Positions 11,039 through 25,368 of a stretch of DNA of 64,000 nt are shown here, piece after piece. Source of the DNA: Rapana venosa. Its lineage: Eukaryota; Mollusca; Gastropoda; Neogastropoda; Muricidae. The notes under the pieces are model-generated. The model did no database searches and had not been told where the DNA came from. It saw nothing but the letters and a program-made list of their open reading frames with translations. The first letter of the stretch is position 1. Each line of letters begins with the position of its first letter. Location of the stretch: contig CM054153.1 in the NCBI GenBank assembly GCA_028751875.1, positions 15,147,960-15,211,959 on the forward strand, read 5' to 3'. A program made the position numbers and the translations under genes.

Positions 11039-12251
11039 CTGGAAGGGAGACGGACAGTGATTCAGATTCAGAATGTTTTATTGCCGTTTAAGTCAAGTAG
11101 ACTTATTTGACACAACAACAAAACAAGCAAACAGCAGTTGTAATCATCTCTTTGGCTAAAATTGATGTACACTGAAGCATGTTGCATTTTACTTCTCATT
11201 TTCTCTTTTCTTAAAACGTTCATACACATATTTGATGGTATCTGCTTGATAGATATCAACTGTGATTATGTCAATTTATCTATACAAATGTTACGTTTTT
11301 TGTCTTTGGTTGTAATTTTTAATAACAAATTGTTTTGGGGTTCATCATATGAGATTCATCGAGTAAATGAAATTCATCTTCTATCTTGTTACAATATCTA
11401 CATTTTCTGTCCTCTCTAGATATATTTTGGTGCCTCCCTTTCTCTATCATTAAATTGTGACAGCTTGTGCGAAATTTACAATACGTCTTCTTATGAGTTT
11501 TGTTTTCATAGTTTATTAAGTATGGTTCCAGTCTGTATTCTTTGGTAGCAAAATCGTAAAATTTTAGTTTTGCAAACTCTTTCTTCTGGTAGATCCAAAA
11601 TGTTTTATACATGTCCTCAAGCTTTCTTTTAACAGCATAACTCAACCGATGAACATCAAGAGTACTTTGGTTCGTCCAGACATGTTTGAATCCAATTGTG
11701 TAAAGAATATTTTTTACTGTGTTGATCCATTTATCGGATGTATTCGTCTGATACAAATAATCGTATACTATTCTAATATAAGAGTTTGCTTTTGATTCTG
11801 TCAAATGAATCCAAAACGATATTATCTGGCATATGATTTTAAAGGTCAGTGGAAATCTTCCTAATTCACCCAAAGTGGGTAGTATTAATGCTTTTTTATG
11901 AACTCCTAGCATTTGTTTACAAAATTTTACATGAAAATTCTCATGCAAAAATTGTTTTGATAAGCATGTCTTGAACAGTTTATCAATATGAAATTCTGTC
12001 TCCCCATTAAAACAAAAAGGAAACCAAACTTCTGCTCCATAGGTTAAGATAGGAGTTTATCATAAGATAGGAGTTAGTGTGTGTGAAGACGCGTTATGTA
12101 TGTGTGTATGCATGAATGTGATATGAACAAAATGAATACGCACGTGCGTAGGCAAACACGTACATTCAAATGTGCGTTCTTCCATGCACTTTTCACAAAC
12201 ACAAGCATCCACTCATGTACGGCAGAAATAGACGCATGATGATGGACTCAC

Positions 12252-12324
<73 letters not shown>

Positions 12325-13212
12325 CCCCCACTCTTCTCACACTCACACACACTGGTGTTATGCAGAATGTATATATCGATTCAATGGTATTCAATCTTTT
12401 AATACTAACAGTTGTTCTGAATCTGATAAAAGTTTTAAAAGCCCTACTGACAACCGATATCAAATTTAATGATGGATCTGCACTTTTTTCATTAGGCTTC
12501 TTGTTTCATCGATCAAAAAAACAAAACCCTAACAAGCCCCAACAGAAAACCCAGCAAAAACAAACAACAAACAAAACAAAAACAGCCAAAAAACCCACCA
12601 TAGACTGTAAAAAAAAAATCTGAAACTGTGCGAGAATGCTTAATACATTCAATCCAATTCATATACCCGAAGCAACACCAACCCAAAATTAACTGAACAC
12701 GATCAATTTCTATCTAACATCATTTGCGAAGCACATTCTTAAAGAAGCTGCTAACCCACAAACTTGTAGTGCTTAACACACATTGTGATAGAACCGATTC
12801 ACAGCAACTGCGACCCCCCCCCCCCCCCCCACCCCCCTCCCCAACCTTAAAAAAAAATTGCATGAGAATTTCCACAATCAGAAGTGGTTTTGTTTCCTAC
12901 ACAAAAAATAATAACCTAATTTCGCGTCAGGAAATAATGGCTACAGTGGACTATAGGCCTACTGTAAAGCATGGCAATCACAGCAAAAGAACAGATTAAT
13001 CTGCCTGGAACAATCGTCAGACTCATTATCACACAGAATGCACCGACACAGTACCCAGGGTCGCTTGGTGCGTGTTGTCCAAGACTGGGTAGATTTGACC
13101 CGAGTGCACAATGTCATATTCACGCTAACACCAGAATGGACTCTACACGTATAGGTACGTTCAAGCATGGACGTCATTTGTAAACACACGCGTGTGTGCG
13201 CGCACGCACCCC

Positions 13213-13243
<31 letters not shown>

Positions 13244-14629
13244 AGAGATGGATATTCGTGTATCTTCAACTAACGAGCAAGCAAGCAAACCTACACCTTT
13301 CCAGCCCCCCCTGAACTACCACAATAATCACGATAATAATTATAAAGATGATGATAACAATCATGATAATGACAACGATAACAATTACAACGACAATGAT
13401 AAAAACTGTAATACAACATTTTTATCTGTAATACAACAACAATGATACTATCACATTCTTAAATCATAACAACCGCCAACCAACACTCCCCTCTCCCCAA
13501 ACCCATTCTCCCCCCCCCCCCCCCCCATCCCCCCACAACACCCCCAACCTACCCGTTATAGCAGCACCATCTCCTGGTTGCTGCTGTTTCTGCTGCTGTT
13601 GGTGCTGCTGTTTCTGCATCTCCCTCTCGCGGTCCTTGTCTCTCCGGCGTCGGCTGCGGCAGCACCCGCAGCAGCAGATCTTGCTGTAGATGAAGCGGAA
13701 GATGTCGGCCAGCACGTCGCCGATGTTGGCCAGACACAGCAGCATCAGCGGGATGCCCAGCACCGCGTACGCTATACACACCAGGCGGCCCCATACCGTC
13801 TTCGGGGCTATGTGTCCGTAACCTGTACGATGATAACAACATAACGATTATTGAGTTAAGTTTAGTTTGTCCAGGCAAGTGGTCAGTGGGGTCGGAGCAC
13901 TCGCTTTTCCCCCCAAACTTAGGGTTACTTTTATTTTATTTTATTTTATTTTTTTTTTTATTCTTTTATATCGAGGATAATGGAATAAGCACTTATGTGC
14001 TTTTTTGCATCCAGTCCCCGTGTGTATGCGGATTAAGCAGCATCGAGCGTGGTTACCACTCGGATGGGTGTCCGGTTTTTGCGCTGCCTTGGCTTCAGGA
14101 CAGTCCCCCCCCAGTTCACCCAGCTGTAAATGGGTACCTGCCCCTCTTTAGGGTCAGGGAAGGTAAAGCAGCGAGGGAGGGGAGATGGGCGCCGCTGCCC
14201 TCAATATGCTGGCTCCTTGAAAAGTTGAGGTCTGTGATGCCTCACTCCCCTACGACCACATAGGTTATGGGGACACCTTTACCTTTGTGTCAAGAGTGGT
14301 GGTGGTGGTGATGTTAGTTGAAAGTGGTGGTGGTGGTAGTGTTGGGCGGTGGTGACGGTGGTGGTGGCGGTGGTGGTGTAATCTATACAATAATTAGCCG
14401 TGGTAATAACCGTAGTGGTAGCAGTTGTAACAGAAATAGTAGCAGTAGTAAATGTAATAACAAAGAGGAAGGGGTGGAGAAAAGGACTGTTAAGTGGTTA
14501 AAGTGGTGGTGGTGGGCGAGACGGTGGAGGCAGTAAGCAACAGTAGTAGAGGTAGCAGCTTGCGCACACACGCACGCACGCACGCACACACACACACTGT
14601 ATGCATAATTACCATGCACCAAAATTTTC

Positions 14630-14690
<61 letters not shown>

Positions 14691-14759
14691 GGCCGGATGA
14701 AAAAAAGTATGCGCATGCTTATTCTGTTACCCTTGAAAAATAAAGATTCATTCATTCAT

Positions 14760-14810
<51 letters not shown>

Positions 14811-15333
14811 GTGAAATCTAAACCTTCTACCATGTCTTACCAATGATGAACCCCAACCACCCTCCCCACCCCAAACAATCCGTCCATCTTTCCCTTTCAC
14901 CATCGCTCCGCCCCAATTCTCGTTGTGAATGTATTCACGTCCCAGGGAAGATTTCTTATTGACTCCACACCAACCAATGTCCACTCTAAAATTAATACCG
15001 GCTTGCATGACAAACGTGTGTTAAGTAAGGTACGACTGTTATCACCACAGATTTCAGGACTGTATAGACTACAGCCATTACAAGACTGGCTGCAATGGCC
15101 AACGGACCGACTTCACAAAGCTCCAGTAGTTATACATACAATGCTTAGTTGGCTGATGGCAATGGGCTGAAGGTCCACAGATTTCTGCATAGTGGTGCTG
15201 ATGTTAATGCTTTGACCACAAGGTGTTTTATTGCATAGGTATCGTAGTATGATAAATCGGCGTTTTGTCTATAGTGTGTGTGCGTGCGTGCGCGCGCACG
15301 TGTGTGCGTGTGTGTATGTTGTGCGTGCGTGCG

Positions 15334-15368
<35 letters not shown>

Positions 15369-15946
15369 GTATGTGTTTTAGTGCTGTCGGCTTTTAAGAT
15401 ACGTATTGATTAATGCATGGTGAGAGAGAGAGAGAGGTGAAACTTTCCATCGCTAATCCATCAAGCACTGGCAAGATTCAAACCCGAATCTTCCCGACCT
15501 TTTCAGGTTTATATAAGTTAGAAACGGGCCACACTCGGCTACTGTGGCATACGTGGCAAAGTTTGAAGTGAGTAGTAGTAATAACTGACATGTGGCCGTA
15601 CTGAGGGCGATGTGTCACAGCAGACCCTAATGGGCATATGACCTGCAAGAGCACTATCAGTCTGCCTTTAGCCGCTTAATAATGCAAGACGTCCTGTTTT
15701 CGCTCCTTCCCATCTCCTTTCTCCAGTTTTCGCTCTTTTCCAACCCCCTCACCAAAGGGAAAGACATTACTGCGCGCGCGGCGCACACACACACACACTC
15801 ACATCTCCCTCACTCACATCTCTCTCTCTCTCTCTTCTCTCTCTCATCTCCTCTCTCTCTCTCTCTCTCTTATATACCCTAAGGCGGGGCTGGATGTAAA
15901 AAAGCACACGGGTGCTTATTCATTATCCTCGAAATAAAAGAAATTG

Positions 15947-15983
<37 letters not shown>

Positions 15984-16456
15984 ACTCTCTCTCTCTCTCA
16001 CCTCACACAACACACCACACACACACACACACACACCACACACACACCCCTACTCCTCCTCTCTCCTCTCTCTCCCTCTCTCACACACAACACCAAACAC
16101 AGCACAAACACGCCCCCCCTTCTTCTCTCTCTCTCTATCTCTCTCTCTCTCTCTCAATCCTCTCTTCATCTCGCTCTACCACTGACCCACCCAACCACCG
16201 CCAAGCCCCCAAATCCCCTAGACCTATACTCGAAGCGTGGTACAACACATGAAGAGGAGGCCGGAGGAGAGAAGGGGCAGCAACTCGTACAAAAAAAAGG
16301 AAGAACAACACAACACACCTCCAAAAAACCAATGTTCACCAGACATGCTACCAAGCTTTTTGTCCCTCGAGACACGGGTCATAAATTATATTATCAGACG
16401 TGGAGGCAATAGCAGCAGTATAACAACGTGGTCATAAGCGGTGATGACAACAAAAA

Positions 16457-16502
<46 letters not shown>

Positions 16503-16759
16503 CGACGGGGACACACATCTCCCCCGACCTGCAAATGGTCTCACGTTGCTGGAGACCCATGGTCATACTAGGGATCTATAATCCAATTACCTGCCCAAAG
16601 CGGCCTGAGAAATACGATAGTGGAACCTGAAGATATAGGTGTGGGTGGTTTTTTTTCGGCCTGTCTGTCGTTGCCGTTATGTTTTAAAGTCTGTTGACAT
16701 TATTTTAGTGATGTTAGACTAATAGTACTTACTCTGTCTGCGAGTTGATACATTTCTCT

Positions 16760-16823
<64 letters not shown>

Positions 16824-17022
16824 TCACAACACACACACACACACACACACACAGCACACACACACACAGACACACACACACAGAGGCAGGCGCATACACG
16901 TGCACAATGTATGCATGCATGCATGCATGCACAAACACTAAATTTTTGGAGACGTACATCAGACAAACATGTCTGTGTTTGTGGTGTGTGTGTGTGTGTG
17001 TGTGTGGTGTATGTGTGTGTGT

Positions 17023-17063
<41 letters not shown>

Positions 17064-18503
17064 CATGCGTGCGTATGTGAAAGTCAAAATCAGTCACTTT
17101 TTCCCCCAGTAGTACGCTCGTACATTTGATGAGCCCTGCATTTGCTTTTTTTTTTCTCTCATCAAGCCATCAATCCATTAACAAAAAATTGAAAAAGCAA
17201 CACCAAACTAAGAAAGAGAAGACAACAGAACGACAAAGAGAAATAATCATAATCATAATCATAATAATAATAATAATACATAGAATTTATATAGCGCTGT
17301 ATCTTGTAAAAACAAATCAAAGAGAAGACACGGAAAGAGAAGAAGAGAAGAGACAGAACAAGAGAGAGAGAAACCGAGACACAGACAGAGAGACAGAGAG
17401 GGAGTGTGTGCATGTGAGTGCGCGTGCGTGTGTGCATGCATGCATGCATGCATGCAAGCGTGCGTGCGCGCGCGCGCGCGTGTGTGACGCAGACAGATGG
17501 CCAATCAGTCAGACACACAAAAGGCAAAAAAGACAAGCGGCAGAATTCAAAGCAGACAGGTAATCAAACACAACTAAACTGCAATCAAGCACGGGGACAA
17601 GACAAACAGTGTGGCGTGATCAGACAGACGCCGCACCGCCACACAGTCCATAACAGCAACAACAACAACAAAGTTTGGACACGTAGGCGCAGGTAAAAAA
17701 AAAACAACAACAAATATATATATATATAAAAGAAAAAATCCCCAAACCAGACCACCATGACATTGTTGTGGCAACGCCAAATGACAGACAACACTTGCCC
17801 ACACCACTGCTTAGAATGAATGATCGTGGTAACCACAAGATGTGGGAAGAGACTTCAGAAGACTTTGGTAAATTGGAAGGGAAGGTAAAGTGGGGGGGGG
17901 GGGGGTGTTGGAGAGCAAGTCATTATGGCTAATTAAATGAATTAAAAGTTGAGGATGGATGAGGAGATATAGCTAGACGGGGAAGTAAAGGGGTCGGAAA
18001 ATAGAGGCAGACAGGGGGGAGGGAGGGAGAGAGAGAGAGAGAACGATCGATCGATTGATTGATAATGTTTATTCCCAAAGGTTACAGATAAGTATTGACA
18101 GACTATTATTGAGAGACAAGACAGACAGGCAGAGACAGAGAAAACAAATGGCGAAAGAAACAAAAGACTCCACACGATGAAACAGCACTGTCACCACTAT
18201 TGTTAAGCCCTAGGGAGGGTCACCGGGTTTCAGTCCATCTCCAACTTGGAATTTTTGACGATCAATGGATCACCGTTTTGATTACTGATCCGGTGGAGGT
18301 TAAATGATTTATTTTGTAAATTCAGCAAAAGTGGTAATGAGTATGAATCCTTGTTAGTTTGTGACGCCTTTATTGTATTATTTCCCTCCTCCAACCCCAC
18401 CCCCCTTCTCTCTCTGTCTCTCTCAGTTTGTGTGTACTAGTCGTGCGTGTGTGTGTGTGTGTAATTGTGTGTGTGTGTGTATGTGGTGTGGTGTGTTGGG
18501 GGT

Positions 18504-18594
<91 letters not shown>

Positions 18595-19245
18595 TCAATT
18601 TCTGAAGTTAAGAAGCGTGCTACACAACAGGCAAACAAATGCTTGGAAATCAGCATCAGAGACTTCTCAACCATGAAACAGCACCTCCTTTTTCATTCTG
18701 TTGACTATGAAAATCAATAGGCCTACATGTTTTAATCGATTTAATCGATCAGCTTGCACCCAAAAAAAATATCAAAATTTGGCTGACTAGAAAAACAAAC
18801 AATATCAAGAACATAAATGGCCTATTATTTTTTGTTGAAAAAACGTTATAATTTATACGCTCTTTGAATCTAATGCTTTTTAAACTTCATGCTCTAGTTG
18901 TGCACCTTTTTTTTGTTTTCCTTAGGAGGTCATCGCTTCAGAATCATGGTCTAAAGACGTTGAAATACCCCTTTTTTTCAAATTAATAATACATATGCTC
19001 TTTTTCCTTAAAAACATTGACACAAAGACTTTTTCCTAGTCTGCCGTTATTATTATCATTATTGTCATTATCATCGTCAACATCATTACTATTGATATTA
19101 TTATCATCATTATCATGACCATTATTATCATAATTGTTGTTGTTGTTGTCAACGTTATCATCATTATAGTTGCTGCTGTTGTTGTCGAGGCATAATTTCC
19201 AACTTCTCGATCCCAGGTTTAAGATTCCCAGATTTTAAACCATGC

Positions 19246-19276
<31 letters not shown>

Positions 19277-19436
19277 TGTGCGTTCTTTTTTCTCTGTTTC
19301 TATTTTTCTTTTGGAGTTAGTTTATTATTATTTGTTATGGTAATTATGTAGTTAGATAATATTGATGAAAAAGGAAATGCACTGCTTATTCAATGTACCA
19401 TCTGGAAATACAAATTTGACTTCACTTCATACCACC

Positions 19437-19492
<56 letters not shown>

Positions 19493-21944
19493 CAGTTCGT
19501 TTCCAATAACAGCCGAAACCACAAACACAATCCCACCGAGGAGAAAGGATAATGGAGAAAATTGTGATCGACGAGATGAAATTGCTTACACACTTCCCAG
19601 CTCCAGCAACAACAACAACAACAGCAGCCAAGCTCATCAACACTTTCAACACATGATGAAGAAGCTCGACGATTTCAATTGATCTGATAGTGCATAGTGT
19701 TTATTGTTGCTTTTCTATAAACTCAAGACTCCAAAAACTTTATTATCTCACAGAAAGGGAAATGGTGGCAGGTGCAAGACTACTGAAGCTAGGACCATAC
19801 AGTTATCGTGTATCAGGTTTTGTGGCAGGCAAGTAACCTGGTTGTTAGCATCAATAATAAAGTCTTCCACGCTATTCTTTGTTATATCAAAAGATATCAG
19901 CTGGTGATCAGAATGCAATATCATAGGGTTTTTTTAAAAAAATATCCAGTAAACTCACTTGGCTTAGTTTTGGGAGCAATTTCATTGACCGATCGTTATC
20001 GATGATGATACAGTCCTGGTTATTCTATTTGGCATTAAAAACTGGATTTAAAGGAATTGTATGTAGTAAGGAGTTTGGCGCTTGTAGGCTATCTGTATGG
20101 AAACAACACCAAGTACTCTTAAAGAATATAAACACTTTCATAAACATATCGCTTCATATGCATCATGTCATACAAGACTTCAGTGTAAGCTCAGTATCGT
20201 ACATTCTCTTTCAAAATGCAGAAATAGGCCAAACTACATTAACGAAATCACTGCATAAAACAGCAATAACCTCTTTATTTTGTTTTGTCTCGGGGTTAAT
20301 TTGTTATTCTTTTTTTTTTTTTTTTTGGGGGGGGGGGGGGGGGGAGGGAGGGGGATTGTTACTGATGATTACTGAACATTGCTGTTGTCGTCGTTGTCTT
20401 TTCCTCAATCGTCTAACTCCTTTCATCACAAAAGTAGCTAAACATATCAAAAACTCTACAACAGTTGAAGAGGACCATTCAACTTATGCACCGTTCTTTT
20501 CGTCTTACACGAAATCTGCCCTCTGCACAGTTCAGAGAATACATGTCTATAGCTCTGCCTATGCCTTTCCTTTCACCCTATCAATATAGCATCACGAAAT
20601 CCATTTTGCACTCCAGTGTAAATTTGAACTAATCGCAGTGCTTGCATAATTATCAAGTGGTAGGCCTACAAAATCATGCATTAAAACTTTCTCCACCACC
20701 GCTGCTGCACTCCTTATGCTACAACTAAAATTATTCGCGTATTCTTTCGCTTGATTATTGTGATATCTAAAAGGTATTTCCTTTATAATGGAGAAGATAA
20801 AAGACTATATTTTATTAAATTACTGTAGTACCGAAACGCTGTTAGGCGTATAACTGGCAGCAAATATTACGACCCGGACGGTCCGGTAGTATCGATATAG
20901 ATGCACGCATATTCCTCGGTTCACACCAGCGGCTATAAACCGATCAATGCGCGCTAAATGGTTTTCTTCTTGTTTAATCTTACCTCATGATATAACTAGT
21001 GAACTAGAGTCCCCTTCTCAACGCGCGCTCGCACACACACGCACACACACACACACACACACAATTTCCTTTTAAACTAATAAAAGAACGAACTAAAGAA
21101 GAAAGAAGCAAGCAAGGGAAAAAAATCTTTTGTTTCCAAGGGAAAGATACGCTTTGTTTTCTGTTAAGTTTGTTATCAAGTCCTCAACCCATAGAGGACA
21201 AACAAACGCAATGTACGCGTGCGAGCGAGCGAGCGCGCGCGCGCGCGCGCGCACGCACACGCACACACACGCACGCACGATGGAAGAGGTGAACACTGTG
21301 TCTTTTATTCAGTCCTATCAACAAAGTAATGATTAGTCCCATCGATAACTTCAACGCATGAAAGATGGAGCAACTGTTGCTTTTTTTTTTAAGTATTATT
21401 TTTCACAGCGGTCTGTCATAGGATCCATGATTCATTTCAGAAATGTATTAGGCTTCGCTGTAGGAAAGTGACCGATTAATTGACATTATACACAGCTTTT
21501 AGTTTGCTTTTCGGGGTTTTTGGTTGGTTGTTTTGGTCTGGCTAGTTGATTGTTTGGTTTGTTAGCTGTTCAGCTGGTTGGTCAAGTTGGCTTTGCTGTA
21601 GACAAGTGACCGATTTAGGAATACTCCGTACATTAATTTTGTGTTTATTAGATTTCTGGTTGGTTGGTTGGTTGGTTAGGTGGTAGGTTCCATGCTCGTT
21701 TGTTTTCTGTGTTTTGGTGTGTCTTAAAATACAGTTAACCTTTTATTACCTAATGAATGTCAACGATGACAACACGGCATAAGCATCACAAACACAACAG
21801 ATACTTTCTCTTGTTCGTGTTTTGGTGGTGTTGGGTGTTTTTTTTTAAACGAGTTTTGGCTCCTATTCAAATTATCCATCATGCGTTTGCGTGTCCTACT
21901 CTTTCTGTTGGGTTTGGTTTTTTTGGTGGTGGTGGTGGTGTGTT

Positions 21945-21981
<37 letters not shown>

Positions 21982-22166
21982 AGAGAGAGAGAGAGAGAGA
22001 GAGAGAATAATAATAATATATAGATATAGATAGATAGATAGCTATAGATAGATAGGCAGAACAGACACAGACAGAGAACAGAGAGAAAAGAGAGAGAGAG
22101 AGAGACAGAGAGAGAGAGAGAGGACAGAGTGAGAGAGACAGAGAGAGACAAAAGAGAGAGAGGAGA

Positions 22167-22201
<35 letters not shown>

Positions 22202-22206
22202 GGGAG

Positions 22207-22241
<35 letters not shown>

Positions 22242-22723
22242 TGCGACGTCCTGTAGTACAAGTGGCACTGAACCAGGAGCCTTGGACTCCTCGCTTGGTT
22301 TTGCCTTCTGGTTGAGCGAGTGAGAAGAACTCCTTGCTTTTTTTTTTCAATTCCTCGGTCCCTAAACCGGATACCTCCGCCGGGACTGTAATAGATCTCA
22401 CTGCACTGCATACAAGTGCCTGGTGTGTTGCGCTTTAATTTGGAACGTAGGTAAAATAACAAAATATTTAATGAAGTAGATTCAACTATAAGCAATCAAT
22501 TAAAGGCAGATCGAGGGCGAGGGAAGGGGATAGGGGTGTCTGCGGGCGCGCGCGTGTGTGTGTGTGTGTGTGAATGCGCGTGTATGTACGCTTTTGCTAG
22601 AGCATTGTGCTGAAGCATAATATATAATTTTGATTCTAAACACAGCCTGTAAAATTACAGACATCCTAATCATGATGGATGCAGCTAACTGGCAACACCA
22701 TCCTAGGCTTCATTTGTTTAGAT

Positions 22724-22791
<68 letters not shown>

Positions 22792-22887
22792 TGTAACCCT
22801 TGGGAATAGATATTTATCAATCAATCAATCTCAATTTCTTTCTTTCTCTCTTGGGGGAGGGGAGGGAGGGAGGGGGAGGGAGAGAGG

Positions 22888-22942
<55 letters not shown>

Positions 22943-25181
22943 AGAGAGATGGTGTCAATCAGTCAGTCATCGTTTTAAAGTCCTACTAACCACAGGTCAT
23001 TTCAAGGCTGTCACCTTGTATAAATCTCTGCTTAAAACTCGTCAACTTATGGATTAAATCCAGATTTAAAACCAGCCGCACCATCGTTTCTTTTCATCAA
23101 CCACACGCATCAACCTCGGGAAGTGGGGGTGGGGGAATGAAACGCTCTACTACTCACCATATGCATTGTACCATTTAATTATGGAATAATCCTCACGCAA
23201 TACACCACTTTTTTTTTTATTAAACCTGAACGAAACAAACGTTTCAAAGGTTTTACCATGTTTGCGTCCAGTAACAAAAAATAATCGCATAGAAAATCCC
23301 GGTCAATCCTGTCATATTTTCTAGAAATCCTGCGAACTTTTAACACACACTCCCCCCCCCCCCCCCCCCCCCCCTCTCCCCTTCCGAATCGCGAATAAAT
23401 ACCGCTTTTCATTTTTTTTGCGCCAGCGTTTATGACTTAATCGACGCAAGATTTCTTTCCATTTTACCCTAAGTGGCAAAACCTGTGAACAGTGTCCTGA
23501 CTAGCCAAAAAATCGAAGGGTGTGAAAGAGTCTTGATCGATGAACTGGAACCGCTATACCACTCACGGTATTTAGAAAGAATTGGCTACAGTGTGGCGAT
23601 ATCTTGTTTAAAGGATGGAAATTGATAAAACTTCAGTGACCTTATGTTATAGGACCTCTTTTTTTATTTTTTTTTTAATAGTTTTCTTAATAAAAACGTG
23701 CTGACAATGCGTGCACCCACCCACCCACCCACACACTTTACTTAGGCTACACTGCTTTTAAAAACGAAGACACCAACAAAACTTGGCTAATTCACAAGAT
23801 GCATAATCCCACGCGCTGGTCAAGACGTGGTTGCACGCCTCGTATCTTCCGTGTTTTCGCAAAAAAAACATCAAACCCTGACATGGATGGCATGAATCAT
23901 AATTAAACACAATAACTTATATTTCGGTTTTTGACGTATAAACGAGGAAGAATAACACAGTAGTAGGCTTGCACACGAACATTTGGACTGGCCAAGACTG
24001 TCCTACTACAGGGAACAGTACAAGGAGGGAGACGAAGAGACAGAGAAAACGATGGGAAGACAACAACAGAGAGTGGACTGGCCTTGAGTGGAACTACTTG
24101 CTACGAAAAGCAGAAGACCGCGAGGAGTGCAGTGGTTAGCCCCAACGGTCTACAAGACTACTGGATAGGTGAAGGATGTATGTGAAGGATTAAACACAGG
24201 TTGTCATGGGATACCGGTTTAAAAAAACAAACCCAAGAACAATAATAATCTGAACCTAAACAGACTGCCGCTTAATTCTACAGGCGCTGCCGGGATTTGA
24301 ACGCGTGAGCTCATTGTCAACAGGATCAGAAGTACCCAGTGTCTAACCACATAGAATGGACTAAAAAAAGAACGCAGTGGTTACAACTCATAGTCTGCAG
24401 TGATTGCAGAGCGCGGGTTTGAGTCTCGAACATTGCTCTGGAATCAACACTGGCTCCGACTCCGTTCCACTGAAGGTCCTTCAGATAGGACAATGATGAA
24501 AGTACTGTGCGCGCGCCAACACAATCATGTACTCGAGTTCTTGGCGATTTCAATCTAGGAAGACACTGCTGTATGATTTCTATTCAAACGTGAAGCTATG
24601 TTCCTACGCGCCTCTGAAGTCATGGCTTGAGCTACAGGTGTTGTATATGCAAAAATATGAGCGTAATTACTGTATACTCTTAATAAAAAAAAAAACCAAC
24701 AACAACAAAACAAAATCCCGAACATGTGTACATCTGCTCGAATGCATGCATGAACTCTTACAGGCAACACTTATCGTTGTGAAACTGGAAGGGGGTGGGG
24801 TATTTGTTCGTTAGGTGTGTGTTTTTTTCCTTGTTTCGGTTTTCTTTTTTACACTTACATCATCAAAAGCCTTCAACATCATAGCAGCCGCATATATGAG
24901 AGAGAGAGTGTGTGTGTGTTTGTGAGTGAGTGTGTATCAGGGAGAGAGAGAGCGCGCGCGCCGCGCACGCATGCGCACACATACACACACACGTGCGCGC
25001 GCGCGAATAAAGAAGAGACAGAGATCGAGAGAGACAGAAATGGAGTACCAATGAAACTTGCAAACCAATATCCGTCCTACCCCCCTACAGTGTCTAGATA
25101 ATCAAGCTCCCATTGTTCTCAATACGCCACAAGCGAGAGAGAGAGAGGGGGGGAGACAGAGAGGAGAGAGAGAGGGGGGGG

Positions 25182-25229
<48 letters not shown>

Positions 25230-25250
25230 GGGAGAGAGAGAGAGAGAGGG

Positions 25251-25285
<35 letters not shown>

Positions 25286-25286
25286 G

Positions 25287-25368
<82 letters not shown>

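Noticed and set aside
10702..11091. Plus-strand frames over K2P exon 3 and its flanks
   Set aside because: They are antisense shadows of a high-GC exon whose minus-strand frame has clear channel motifs and splice sites.
20002..20589. 195-codon plus-strand open frame
   Set aside because: It runs through a poly-T/poly-G tract, has no recognised motif and lies in an AT-rich part of the channel's intron.
24262..24530. Possible tRNA genes (A- and B-box-like sequences)
   Set aside because: Acceptor stems do not pair and SINE central sequence follows; read as SINE heads.
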